Assembly (NCBI GenBank): GCA_965205905.1
Contig: CBDBHZ010000012.1
Coordinates: 372,001 to 436,000 of the forward strand
DNA: 64,000 nucleotides
Reading direction: 5' to 3'
From: JAHZMA01 sp965205905
GTDB taxonomy: Bacteria > Pseudomonadota > Alphaproteobacteria > JABAAW01 > JAHZMA01
In this document: piece after piece, positions 36,107-44,617 of the stretch
Layout: each line of letters opens with the position of its first letter
Position numbering within the stretch: the first letter of the stretch is position 1
Made by a program: the position numbers and the translations under genes
The notes under the pieces: generated by a model
Told to the model about the DNA's origin: nothing
Database searches by the model: none
What the model saw: the letters and a program-made list of their open reading frames with translations, nothing else

Positions 36107-37469
36107 ATAATCATAGCCTGCCTGATTGCCGCCCCTTATTCCAATAGCGGTAAAACATTAATTGTGATGAGTTTGTTACGCCATTGCGCCAATGAAGGCA
36201 TCAAAGTAACGCCTGCCAAAATCGGACCTGACTATATCGACCCGCAATTTCATGCGCTGGCTGCCCGCACAATGTCGCGCATTAATCTGGATAGTTGGGC
36301 AATGCGCGATGATAGTTTGCAGATGGCGCGTGATTTGGCAGGCGATAATTTTATGCTGATAGAAGGCGCGATGGGGCTGTATGATGGCGCGGGCAGTGGC
36401 ATGATTGGTTCAAATGCCGATTTTGCACAAAAAACCGATACGCCGATAATCCTGATACTGCCTGTTAAGGGCATGGCGCGTTCGGTTTGCGCGTTGGTAA
36501 AAGGCTTGCTGGATTATCAGCCTAAAATATCGCCAAGCGAAATCACCTAACATTATTGGCGTTATCCTTAATGGCGTTGGTTCGCCGAAACATCAGCAAA
36601 TTCTTGAAACTGCTTTGCATGATGATTTTCCTGATTTACCAATCATCGGTGCGGTGCCACATTGTGATGAATGGGTGTTGCCATCGCGTCATTTGGGGCT
36701 AACACAACCTGATGCGCTTGCTGATTTTGACACGAAGCTCAACACTATATCTTCTGCCATCATGCAACATATTGATTTTGAATTATTGACAAAACAATAA
36801 AAAAACATAGTAAAAATAAACAATTAGTTAACAAACCTCATCAAAATTCTTTCATTACTCTCAACAATATCAAACATATTGCGATTGCCTATGATGATGC
36901 TTGCCGTTTTATCTATCACGCCCAGCTTGAAAGTTGGAAACAGCAAAATATTCATATCAGTTTCTTTTCAATTTTGCTTAATCAGGCACCATCACCGCAA
37001 GCTGATATGATATTTCTTGCGGGCGGTTATCCCGAATTATTTGCCGCCAAAATTGCCAAAGCTGATAATTTTTTTGAGGGGCTGATGCAAGCCAAACAAA
37101 GCGGTGCATGGATTTATGGCGAATGTGGCGGCTATATGCTATTAGGAAAACAGCTGATTGATGCACAGGGCGATGCACATCAAATGGCGGGTTTGCTTGA
37201 CCATAGCACCGATATTAGCAAGTCCAAAACGGCATTTGGGTTATCGTGTCTGCCGTATTAATCAACCCACAATGTTTCGGCATAATAGATTCACCGCGCA
37301 TGAATTTCACTATTCTAGCGAGCATCAAGCACCCAAACAACAGCCTCTATTTTGTGATGTGTTCGATTCGCAAGGTGAAAAATTACCCGATGCAGGCGGT
37401 ATCAAGGGCAGGGTGATGGGGTCATATTTGCATTTGATTGACGAGAAGCATGATGAATCTGCTATTTAA
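36100..37469 (+). pseudogene. cobB: Cobyrinate a,c-diamide synthase, multiply frameshifted
   Basis: Successive fragments in different frames add up to one CobB/CbiA protein. They are MLNNHS then LIAAPYSNSGKTLIVMSLL and PAKIGPDYIDPQFHALAAR (ATPase domain), NIIGVILNGVGSPKHQQI, KHIAIAYDDACRFIYHAQLE, FLAGGYPELFAAKIAK, WIYGECGGYMLLG (GATase-like Cys) and TAHEFHYSSEHQ. Breaks are a 4-bp tandem duplication CCTGCCTG (36117-36124), an indel within about 36510-36550, one near 36785-36800, and an extra A in the run at 37226-37229. Correcting these gives about 454 aa, the usual size. The enzyme amidates cobyrinate in cobalamin synthesis; here it is dead. No other cobalamin gene is in the window. Confidence 0.88.
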
Positions 37470-38168
37470 ACGGCTTGACGACCATTTCACAATGAATCTG
37501 CCTGATGGGCGCGTGGCGGATATTTGCATCAATCATAGCAAAAGGGCGCGTCGATTGTCGCTTGAAAATTGCCACCAAACCTTTTATGCATGTCTGCGTT
37601 ACCAAGCCTCCGCGATGCCCCGCTTTTTATGTGCATCAATTTTTGCAACAGCAAACTGATTGGGTGATGAAATATTTGCCCGCGCCACTTGATATTAAAG
37701 ATGGTGGCACTGTGCTTTTTCGTGGGTGCTATTATAATATAAAATTGCTGGAGGTAGAAAAAAACGTGAGGGTGAGAATAGAAGAGGGCGATATTTTGGT
37801 TGCAGCCGATAATATCGTGCTAACCGACCATCTGCGGCGGTTTTTCAAACAGCAAGCCAAGCAAATTTTACCGCCTCGTGTGCAACCCATTATGCCGATA
37901 TGCTGAATAAAACAGTCAGTAAAATCACCTTAAGCGATACAAAAAGCCAATGGGGGCGGTGCAATATAAAAGGCGAGATAGCCTTAATTGGCGGTTGATT
38001 ATGGCGCCAGATAATGTGAGCGACTATGTTTGCGCGCATGAAGCGGCGCATTTGCTGGAAATGAATCACTCACCTGCATTTTGGGAAATTGTAGATGAAA
38101 TCAGCCCTGAACGCAAAAAAGCGCAACAATGGCTAAAAAATAACGGGCTGATATTGCATAATCTATAG
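37450..38168 (+). pseudogene. YgjP/UPF0758-unrelated M48-like metallopeptidase (DUF45 family), frameshifted
   Basis: Fragments read MNLLFKRLDDHFTMNLPDG and INHSKRARRLSL, then KIATKPFMHVCVTKPP.. and QTDWVMKYLPAP, then HYADMLNKTVSKITLSDTKS and QWGRCN, then SLNWRLIMAPDNVSDYVCAH and EAAHLLEMNHSPAFWEIV. This is the YgjP-like (DUF45) layout, ending in the zinc motif HEAAH...NH. Breaks lie near 37561-37564 (+1), at the CCC 37886-37888 (-1) and near 37984-37987 (-1). Correction gives about 239 aa. It overlaps the end of cobB by 20 bp. Function in living relatives is not well defined; a metal-dependent hydrolase is expected. Confidence 0.82.
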
Positions 38169-38215
38169 ATAATCAATTTATTCAACAGATATTGCCAAAT
38201 ATTGCCAAATATTGA

Positions 38216-38244
38216 TTGACAAAATCATCAAAAAACGCTATTTA
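38216..38244 (+). promoter_or_regulatory. Strong sigma70 promoter for rplM-rpsI
   Basis: A perfect TTGACA (38216-38221), a 17-bp spacer and TATTTA (38239-38244) predict a start point near 38251, about 70 bp before the rplM start codon. Immediately upstream is a 10-bp tandem repeat (ATTGCCAAAT twice, 38191-38210). Confidence 0.75.
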
Positions 38245-38266
38245 CGATGCAGTAATCGAATTAATA

Positions 38267-38297
38267 GCTTCTGCCTTATGGGTCAGAAGCGTTTTTT
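38267..38297 (+). terminator. Hairpin plus T-run inside the rplM leader (possible attenuator)
   Basis: GCTTCTG (38267-38273) pairs with CAGAAGC (38284-38290), with partial CC/GG extension toward the loop, followed by six T at 38292-38297. By form it is an intrinsic terminator, yet it sits between the promoter and the rplM start codon (38320), so it may act as a ribosomal-protein leader attenuator rather than end an upstream gene. Confidence 0.6.
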
Positions 38298-38319
38298 ATC
38301 ATTGAAAGAAAGTAATATT

Positions 38320-38778
38320 GTGGGTAGTTTTTCATTAAAAGCCGCGGATATTGACGCGAAATGGCATCTGATTGATGCAACTGATATGGTGGTAGGGCGT
38401 TTGGCCGCTGCGATTGTGCCTATTTTACGTGGCAAACATAAGGTAACCTATACGCCGCACATGAATTGTGGTGATTTTATTGTGGTTATCAATGCTGATA
38501 AAATCAAATTCACTGGCGATAAATATCGCGCACAACTTTATCATCGCCATACGGGACACCCGGGCGGTATTAAAGAACAAAGCGCAAAAGATATTTTGAC
38601 TGGTAAATATCCTGAACGTGTGCTTGAAAAAGCTGTTGAACGGATGTTGCCACGTGGCGTATTAGGGCGCGAACAATTTAAACGCCTGCGCGTTTGTTGT
38701 GGCACTGACCATCCGCATACCGCACAAAATCCCGTGCCGCTTGATTTAGCCGCACAAAATCCAAAGAATAAAAGGTAA
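38320..38778 (+). CDS. rplM: Ribosomal protein L13
   Basis: 152 aa from a GTG at 38320 (VGSFSLKAADIDAKWHLIDATD). The frame remains open to 38212, but that extension would run through the leader hairpin, and L13 proteins start about 10 residues before the KW..DA motif, so the GTG is preferred. Motifs are VVGRLAAAI, LRGKHKVTYTPHMNCGDF, RHTGHPGGIKEQSA and AVERMLPRGVLGREQFKRLRV. L13 is an early-assembly protein of the 50S subunit. It is followed 3 bp later by rpsI, the universal bacterial pair. Intact, although flanked by pseudogenes on both sides. Confidence 0.95.
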   Translation: MGSFSLKAADIDAKWHLIDATDMVVGRLAAAIVPILRGKHKVTYTPHMNCGDFIVVINADKIKFTGDKYRAQLYHRHTGHPGGIKEQSAKDILTGKYPERVLEKAVERMLPRGVLGREQFKRLRVCCGTDHPHTAQNPVPLDLAAQNPKNKR

Positions 38779-38781
38779 GAA

Positions 38782-39261
38782 ATGATTGATATTCCTACAG
38801 ATGTTATCGAAGAAGTAGCAGAATCAGCCGTCGCTGAAACGCCCAGTATCGTCTATGTTCAAAAATTAGATAAATTAGGCCGTGCCTATGCCACTGGCAA
38901 GCGTAAAGCAGCGATTGCGCGGGTATGGATTAAGCCGGGCAAGGGTGCTATCACCGTTAATGGCCGTGATAGTAGCAAATATTTTGCGCGTCCGACACAA
39001 CAAATGATTATCAGACAACCATTTGCGGTTACCAATCGTGATGATTCTTTTGATGTGATGTGCACCGTCGTTGGTAGCGGACTTTCAGGGCAAGCAGGCG
39101 CTGTAAAGCATGGTATTTCAAAAGCATTGCTGGCATATGAACCCGCATTGCGTGGTGTGCTGAAAGAAAATGGCATGTTGACCCGCGATGCAAGGGTGGT
39201 TGAGCGTAAGAAATACGGTCTTCGCAAAGCACGTCGTAGCTTCCAATTCTCTAAACGCTAA
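38782..39261 (+). CDS. rpsI: Ribosomal protein S9
   Basis: 159 aa. An N-terminal extension of about 30 residues (IPTDVIEEVAESAVAETPS..) precedes the S9 core: GRAYATGKRKAAIARVWIKPG, ITVNGRDSSKYFARPTQQMI, GGLS-type VGSGLSGQAGAVKHGISKALL, and the C-terminal tail RKKYGLRKARRSFQFSKR whose last Arg contacts P-site tRNA. Such extensions are common in alphaproteobacterial S9. The gene is cotranscribed with rplM. Confidence 0.96.
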   Translation: MIDIPTDVIEEVAESAVAETPSIVYVQKLDKLGRAYATGKRKAAIARVWIKPGKGAITVNGRDSSKYFARPTQQMIIRQPFAVTNRDDSFDVMCTVVGSGLSGQAGAVKHGISKALLAYEPALRGVLKENGMLTRDARVVERKKYGLRKARRSFQFSKR

Positions 39262-39323
39262 TTTTTTAGTTTCATTTTTAAGCAATATTGGCTACTCTTA
39301 CTAAGTGAGAGGAGGGTTTGCTG

Positions 39324-39920
39324 ATGCTGTATGATATGGCTCATCGTGCTTGGGCACGAAATAGACGTGCATGGTGTGCCAGATGCCCAAACAAGGGCAA
39401 GGCTAGATAAAGCAGCAGAACTTTATGCAGGCGGCGCTTGTAACGCGAATCATGGTGATGGGTTGGGCTTATCGCGATGATACCAGTATCTCACTGGCGC
39501 AGGGCATGAAACATTACCTTATCGCTAACCATAAACTCCCCGATGATGAGACAATTATCACCAATGAGGCATCGCGTGATACAGTGGGTGATGCGTTTTT
39601 TTCACGGCAAATTTACGATATGCAGGCGCAAGAATCAGAGCCAGAAGCAAGCGATTGCGGTGATAACCAGTGATTATCATGTGGTACGGGCAGAGATTAT
39701 ATTCAAATTCATCTATGGCGATGACTATCATATCGATGTGATAGGCGCAATAGAAGGCGCGGGCGAGAATGAAACGGGCTATTTGCAAGCTGCTAAACGC
39801 TTACAGGCTGAGAGAGCATCATTAACCGCATTTTATGAGACATTTAAGCAGGCGCAAAAGGGCGATTTGCAATCAATTTCTGATGTGCTCTATCGCTTGC
39901 ATCCGCTTTATCGGCAATAG
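39324..39920 (+). pseudogene. DUF218 (YdcF/ElyC-like) protein, frameshifted
   Basis: A ribosome site GAGGAGGG (39308-39316 region) precedes an ATG at 39324. Fragments in three frames read MLYDM / WLIVLGHEIDVHGVPDAQ and TRARLDKAAELYAGGA / VTRIMVMGWAYRDDTSISLA and EASRDTVGDAFFSRQI / AIAVITSDYHVVRAEIIFKF to the stop at 39920. This is the DUF218 arrangement, with the ITSDYHVVRA motif near the end. Each break is +1: near 39330-39340, at about 39438, and at about 39638-39643. Correction gives 197 aa. ElyC-type proteins are linked to envelope polysaccharide metabolism; here the copy is inactive. Confidence 0.8.
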
Positions 39921-41324
39921 TCTTGTGACAGTGCTTTGTTATCAGAAGCATAAATAAATTTAAAAAATTTGCTATAAATTTCAGTAAATTGCACTGATTT
40001 TAGTCATTTTCAGCAATGAAATCAGTGACTTTCCACTGCCTCTAACCAGCGATAAACCATAAAATAGCTTCATATATCGTGATTATATAGCGTTATTTGG
40101 CGATAATTTTGCTAATCGTGATATATCACTATATCTAGTAAAAAGCTGTGATCACTTTGCTAGTGTAAAGCGTAATGCATTGCATATTGCATAGATATAG
40201 ATGTTATATTACTTTTTCGCGTCTATATATAGCTAATATACATGTAAAATAGGGAATATACACTGTTAGCGCGATAATTAGGCAAAATATTGATATGTCA
40301 TTTCGCATCCGATACCATCATTTTTTCCTAGATTTAGTCACTTGAACACTTTTATGATTTTCAATTTTTACCATCGGCGCGCCTGCAATGGTACTGTGCT
40401 GGCAGAATCTTAACAGTTTACTTTAACAGAAAGCCGCAAAGTTAAAGCGGTAGGCTGCAGAAGTTAATTTGCAAAGTTATTCGCATAATTTATATTATGG
40501 AAAATAAGAAACAAGATGCAATACACACTTGCAGCTGGTATTTACGGGGATTTGTTGCGGTTTTTAATCATAATTAGTTAATAAAATCAATAACTTAAGA
40601 GCTATAATAAAAGTTAATTATTATGTTAAGAGATTCGCTTTTTACTTTAACGGATTTGAGGTTTGATATGTGAAGTGATACTTTAATCAGGCTATCCATG
40701 CCGTTCAGATTGCAGTCTGAGATTGGTAATTTTTGTCGTTATCATACAAATTTATCAAACCACTTGCGCCCTATCATATAGGCTTATTATTTACAAAATT
40801 TACATTGCAACCCATTGAATAAGCAGTATTATTGTGGTTATGAATGATAAAACTCTATTGGTAGTGAGTGATGCATGGTTGTTGCGCGCTTTGTACGTGT
40901 GCAGAGCCATAAAGCTTTAAAGCAAATTCAATATTTGTTAATCCACTTAAACCAATCTGTGAAAAATAATAATGTTATAATACAAGTTGTTAGAATCATA
41001 ACATAAAGTTAAATAATGGCTTTGCATTACTTTTGGCATTATATGGCGGTGATAACCATCTTATTTACCAGCGTATGCAGCGTGTCGTATTTCGGCAATT
41101 TGTTGAGATGTCGTGCCAATTCATTAAAACATATCAGCATATGTAGTTATAATACACGCCATATTTTGCTTATTACTGTAACATATTGTTTTATATATAT
41201 TTTGAGTAATAATGCCACTCTATCCGATATTTGATTGCCTTTTGACAACAAAATGCTTCACCAAGTGAAACAATCAGTAATTTATTGCGTTACCGTAACA
41301 ACCGCCATAGTCATTACCAAAACG

Positions 41325-41353
41325 ACACAATTATTGTGCCACAATAATTGTGT
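41325..41353. repeat. Perfect 29-bp palindrome made of two 13-bp dyads
   Basis: Arms ACACAATTATTGTG and CACAATAATTGTGT flank a single C. Each half is itself a dyad (CACAAT-T-ATTGTG and CACAAT-A-ATTGTG), so it can be read as two adjacent operator-like sites or one long hairpin. No T-run follows on either strand. Nearest gene is the 3' end of secF 170 bp away. Confidence 0.85.
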
Positions 41354-41384
41354 ATCAGCTGTCTAAAATATCAGATGAAGTGTC

Positions 41385-41402
41385 AGAGAGAGAGAGAGAG
41401 AG
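41385..41402. repeat. AG dinucleotide microsatellite, nine units
   Basis: (AG)9 followed by A in the non-coding region upstream of the secF 3' end. Uninterrupted; such a tract is prone to slippage but here touches no coding frame. Confidence 0.9.
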
Positions 41403-41522
41403 ATGCCATACGGAAATATGACATCGATAGGTAGGCGTGTGTAAGATTGGCGCGACTGCTAAAATCACACGCTTCTGCTAGCGTGAGACAAAGATAATTT
41501 ACGCGCTATTAAACACAGAGAA

Positions 41523-42428
41523 TTAAACGGTTTTGTCGTCGTCGGTATGTGGTGGGAAATAATGCACAAACGGCACTGCAAAGCCAGTGGAAGAGTATGT
41601 GCCTATCAGAATGCCCCAAATCAGCGGTAACACAAACCCACGCACAACCTCGCCACCCAACGCATAAAGCGCGACTAAGGCAAGCAATGTGGTCAGGCTG
41701 GTCATCAATGTCCGTGATAATGTTTGATTCAGCGATAAATTATACACCTCATCAAGTGGTAAATTCTTATATTTTCGTAAATTCTCACGCACCCTATCGT
41801 AAATCACCACCGTATCATTGATAGAATAGCCCGCAATGGTTAGCACTGCCGCCACCGTTGCCACGCTTACTTCAAGCTGAAGAAAGCTAAATAGACCTAT
41901 GGTAAAAATAATATCATGCATCAATGCCAGCACCGCGCCCAAGCCAAATTGCCATTCAAATCGAAACCAGATATAGACAAAAATGCCGAGCAATGTCAGC
42001 CCTATCGCCAATAATGCGCTATTGCGTAGCTCTTTAGAAAAAGTAGGCCCTACTGATTCTGTGCGCCGATATTCTATCACATCATCGCCTAAAATAGTTT
42101 TAATGCGGGTAATCATCGCTTGTTGCGCTTTTGGTCCGCCTTCAGGGCTTTGCAAACGCAGTAAAAATATATCCGAACGTCCAAATTCTTGAATATTGAT
42201 ATTGCCATAATCCAAATCAGATAATTTACCGCGAATATCACTTATCCGCACATCTTCATTCACTTGGGTTTCAATCAGCACACCGCCCTTGAAATCAATG
42301 CCAAGATTCAGCCCTTGCGTGATAAACATGACCAATGATACCAACACAAACACGATTGATGCACCGAACAGCATCACCTTGTGCCTCATAAAATCGATAC
42401 GTGCACTGCCAAAAAATTTCATTAACAT
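41523..42428 (-). CDS. secF: Protein translocase subunit SecF
   Basis: 301 aa with six membrane helices. Visible are LNLGIDFKGGVLIETQV near residue 42 and the SecD/F signature helices FGLGAVLALMHDIIFTIGLF, TIAGYSINDTVVIYDRVRENL and SRTLMTSLTTLLALVALYALGG. SecDF uses the proton-motive force to complete protein export across the inner membrane. It starts 13 bp after the secD stop. A histidine-containing acidic tail (HYFPPHTDDDKTV) ends the protein. ORF intact. Confidence 0.95.
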   Translation of the reverse strand: MLMKFFGSARIDFMRHKVMLFGASIVFVLVSLVMFITQGLNLGIDFKGGVLIETQVNEDVRISDIRGKLSDLDYGNINIQEFGRSDIFLLRLQSPEGGPKAQQAMITRIKTILGDDVIEYRRTESVGPTFSKELRNSALLAIGLTLLGIFVYIWFRFEWQFGLGAVLALMHDIIFTIGLFSFLQLEVSVATVAAVLTIAGYSINDTVVIYDRVRENLRKYKNLPLDEVYNLSLNQTLSRTLMTSLTTLLALVALYALGGEVVRGFVLPLIWGILIGTYSSTGFAVPFVHYFPPHTDDDKTV

Positions 42429-42441
42429 TTCAATATCCCTA

Positions 42442-44022
42442 TCATGTCAGTGGCAAATAATCGCGGTCTTTATTGCGAATTGCCCAACTAATAACAAAGT
42501 AACGTGACAATATAATCGCACAGAACATAGACGTAAACACCCCGATTGATAATGTTACGGCAAAACCTTTAATAGGACCAGCACCCAAAATAAACAGCAA
42601 AAAGGCAGCGATTAAAGTTGTAATATTCGCGTCTAGAATCGTTACAAAAGCCTGCCGATAGCCCGAATCAATCGATTCTATTGGCGTTCGTCCATTGCGA
42701 TATTCTTCTCTGATTCGTTCAAATATCAGCACATTGGCATCCACCGCCATACCAATGGTGAGGATGATGCCCGCAATGCCCGGTAATGTGAGCGTAGCTT
42801 GTAAGATTGATAATACCGAAACAATCAGCAAGATATTGATTGATAACGCAATATTTGCAAAAAAGCCGAATTGCCCATAAATAAATAAGATAAACAATGC
42901 CACAGCAATCAGCGCGACAATAAAGGCTTTTGTGCCTGCATTGATAGAATCACTGCCCAAACCCGGACCGACTGAACGTTCTTCTACCACATCTAATGCC
43001 GCGGGCAATGCACCTGCACGTAATAAAATTCCTAATTCTGTTGCCTCTGCCACCGTAAAATTGCCGGTGATAATACCATTACCGCCAATAATTGCTGATT
43101 GAATCACTGGCGCACTCACCACTTCATTATCTAATAAAATCGCCAATCTTCTACCGATATTGCCACTGGTTACCGCACCAAACTTAAACGCCCCCGCCGA
43201 ATCAAATGTAAAATCCACAGCGGGCTGATTATTTTGGTCAAATGTAACGCCTGCATCACGCAAATTTTCGCCTGAAACCAATGAACGTTGGGTAATGACA
43301 TAATATTCTAATGGCTCACCATTTTCGATACGCTCTCTTGATGGCACCCGAATATAGCCTGCGGGAATATCATTGGCGCTAAGCGTTGTTTGTTGGCTTA
43401 CCAAATGAAAAGTGAGTTTTGCAGTCTGACCTATCAGGCTTTTAAGGCTTTCAGGGTCGCGCAAGCCCGGCACTTGCACCACGATTCGGCTAGAACCCTG
43501 CCTTTGAATCAGTGGCTCTCTGGTGCCAGTTTCATCAATCCTTCTGCGGATAATCTCGATAGATTGGTCAACCGTATCAATCTGCAAATTGCGGATAAGG
43601 GTTTCCTGCAAAGCAAAACCAACCTCACCATCATCAACATAAGCCGTTGCAATATCTTCATTTTCGCGTTTCATGGCGGCGATAAACTTATCCACCTGTC
43701 GTGGGTCAGCCAGCTGCACCACTAAAACACGCTTTTGAATGGTGGGGCGCGATGCAACAATCTGTTCGCGTTTCAAAATCTGTCTTGCGCTATCAGCAAG
43801 CGATTCAAGATGTTCCTGAATCACCTCAGCCGCATTAACTTGTAACAAAAGATGCGCACCACCGCGCAAATCCAACCCCAAATTGACGGTTGATACATAA
43901 TCATAGACAATCGGAAACGGGAATTTTTCTTTATTGAACAGATTCGGTAGGGCAAAAACAACAGCTAACAGACAAACTGCCCATAGCAATATTTTCTTCC
44001 ATAAAGGGTAGCGCAAAACCAT
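42442..44022 (-). CDS. secD: Protein translocase subunit SecD
   Basis: 526 aa. It has an N-terminal membrane helix, the P1-domain sequence NLGLDLRGGAHLLLQVN, IEIIRRRIDETGTREPLIQRQG and RIVVQVPGL, then the C-terminal six-helix part with AGIILTIGMAVDANVLIFERIREE. It forms SecDF with the next gene and works with SecYEG. The yajC-secD-secF order is the standard one. ORF intact. Confidence 0.96.
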   Translation of the reverse strand: MVLRYPLWKKILLWAVCLLAVVFALPNLFNKEKFPFPIVYDYVSTVNLGLDLRGGAHLLLQVNAAEVIQEHLESLADSARQILKREQIVASRPTIQKRVLVVQLADPRQVDKFIAAMKRENEDIATAYVDDGEVGFALQETLIRNLQIDTVDQSIEIIRRRIDETGTREPLIQRQGSSRIVVQVPGLRDPESLKSLIGQTAKLTFHLVSQQTTLSANDIPAGYIRVPSRERIENGEPLEYYVITQRSLVSGENLRDAGVTFDQNNQPAVDFTFDSAGAFKFGAVTSGNIGRRLAILLDNEVVSAPVIQSAIIGGNGIITGNFTVAEATELGILLRAGALPAALDVVEERSVGPGLGSDSINAGTKAFIVALIAVALFILFIYGQFGFFANIALSINILLIVSVLSILQATLTLPGIAGIILTIGMAVDANVLIFERIREEYRNGRTPIESIDSGYRQAFVTILDANITTLIAAFLLFILGAGPIKGFAVTLSIGVFTSMFCAIILSRYFVISWAIRNKDRDYLPLT

Positions 44023-44040
44023 TTTAGCTATCGTTCCTCA

Positions 44041-44502
44041 TTATTTTACTTTTTTTATTCCCGCAGGTGATTTTTTAGCAGGTGTTTTCTTCGCTGGCGC
44101 CTTTTTCGCAGGAACTTTAGATGATGCTTTGGCTGATTTATCCTTGCCTTTGCTTGCCTTGCTAGGCTTGGCATCATTCGCTGCAACATTTTTTGTATCC
44201 GAAGTTATCACACCCGCAATTGTGCCTCTATTCACAACCACCGCAGCACCATCGCCATCAAGCGTAACTTCAACACGGTCATCTGTTACCCGTTGCACAG
44301 TGCCGTATAGTCCGCCACCTGTAACAATTTTAGTGCCACGCACCAACGCGTTGAGTTTAGCCTCATGCGCTTTTTGTTTCTTACGCTGTGGGGCGATAAT
44401 GAGAAAGTAAAAAATCGCAAAAATTAGAATAATTGGCAAAAATGAGGTGAGGGCACTGCCCCCGCCTGCGCTACCTTGTGCAAATGCGTCGTTAATAAAC
44501 AT
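44041..44502 (-). CDS. yajC: Preprotein translocase accessory subunit YajC with a basic PAKK-repeat tail
   Basis: 153 aa, longer than the roughly 110 aa typical of YajC. One membrane helix (ALTSFLPIILIFAIFYFLII, about 18-37) precedes the cytoplasmic domain (PQRKKQKAHEAKLNALVRGTKIVTGGGLYGTV). From about residue 105 on there is a Lys/Ala/Ser/Pro-rich tail containing three consecutive pentads PAKKA, PAKKT and PAKKS. The tail resembles histone-H1/HMG-like low-complexity sequence and should face the cytoplasm. First gene of the yajC-secD-secF operon, divergent from the DUF815 gene. Confidence 0.92.
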   Translation of the reverse strand: MFINDAFAQGSAGGGSALTSFLPIILIFAIFYFLIIAPQRKKQKAHEAKLNALVRGTKIVTGGGLYGTVQRVTDDRVEVTLDGDGAAVVVNRGTIAGVITSDTKNVAANDAKPSKASKGKDKSAKASSKVPAKKAPAKKTPAKKSPAGIKKVK

Positions 44503-44617
44503 GGTTACTCCTAAAATAATTTATAATCTGAAAGAAACTAGAATAAAACAAATCTTTTGACAAGGGTAAATTTACTTTTTACCTTGCTTTTTATTGGGAA
44601 TATTTTACATTAGTGAC

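Larger units (their letters stand above)
39921..41522. other. 1.6-kb AT-rich non-coding region
   Basis: No frame in this stretch carries a recognisable protein; a 72-codon frame at 41016-41234 lacks a ribosome site and known features. It holds GTGATATATCAC (perfect 12-bp palindrome, 40118-40129), CTTTAAC..GTTAAAG (40421-40427 with 40441-40447), a near-repeat TTTACTTTAACNG at 40417-40429 and 40641-40653, the 29-bp palindrome at 41325 and an AG microsatellite at 41385. No consensus DnaA boxes, tRNA or rRNA signals were found. It may be the residue of fully decayed genes, or hold an unrecognised RNA or regulatory locus. Confidence 0.6.

Noticed and set aside
38212..38319. N-terminal extension of L13 from 38212
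   Set aside because: It would translate across the promoter start region and leader hairpin and has no counterpart in L13 proteins.
39288..39312. Intrinsic terminator after rpsI
   Set aside because: CTCTTACT/AGTGAGAG can pair but is not followed by a T-run, and it overlaps the ribosome site of the DUF218 remnant.
41016..41234. 72-codon hydrophobic frame in the non-coding region
   Set aside because: A TATAAT lies upstream at 40976 but no -35 or ribosome site; composition is explained by AT-rich sequence.
39921..41522. Replication origin candidate
   Set aside because: AT-rich with dyads, but no cluster of DnaA boxes (TTATNCACA) and no dnaA, parAB or gid genes in the window.
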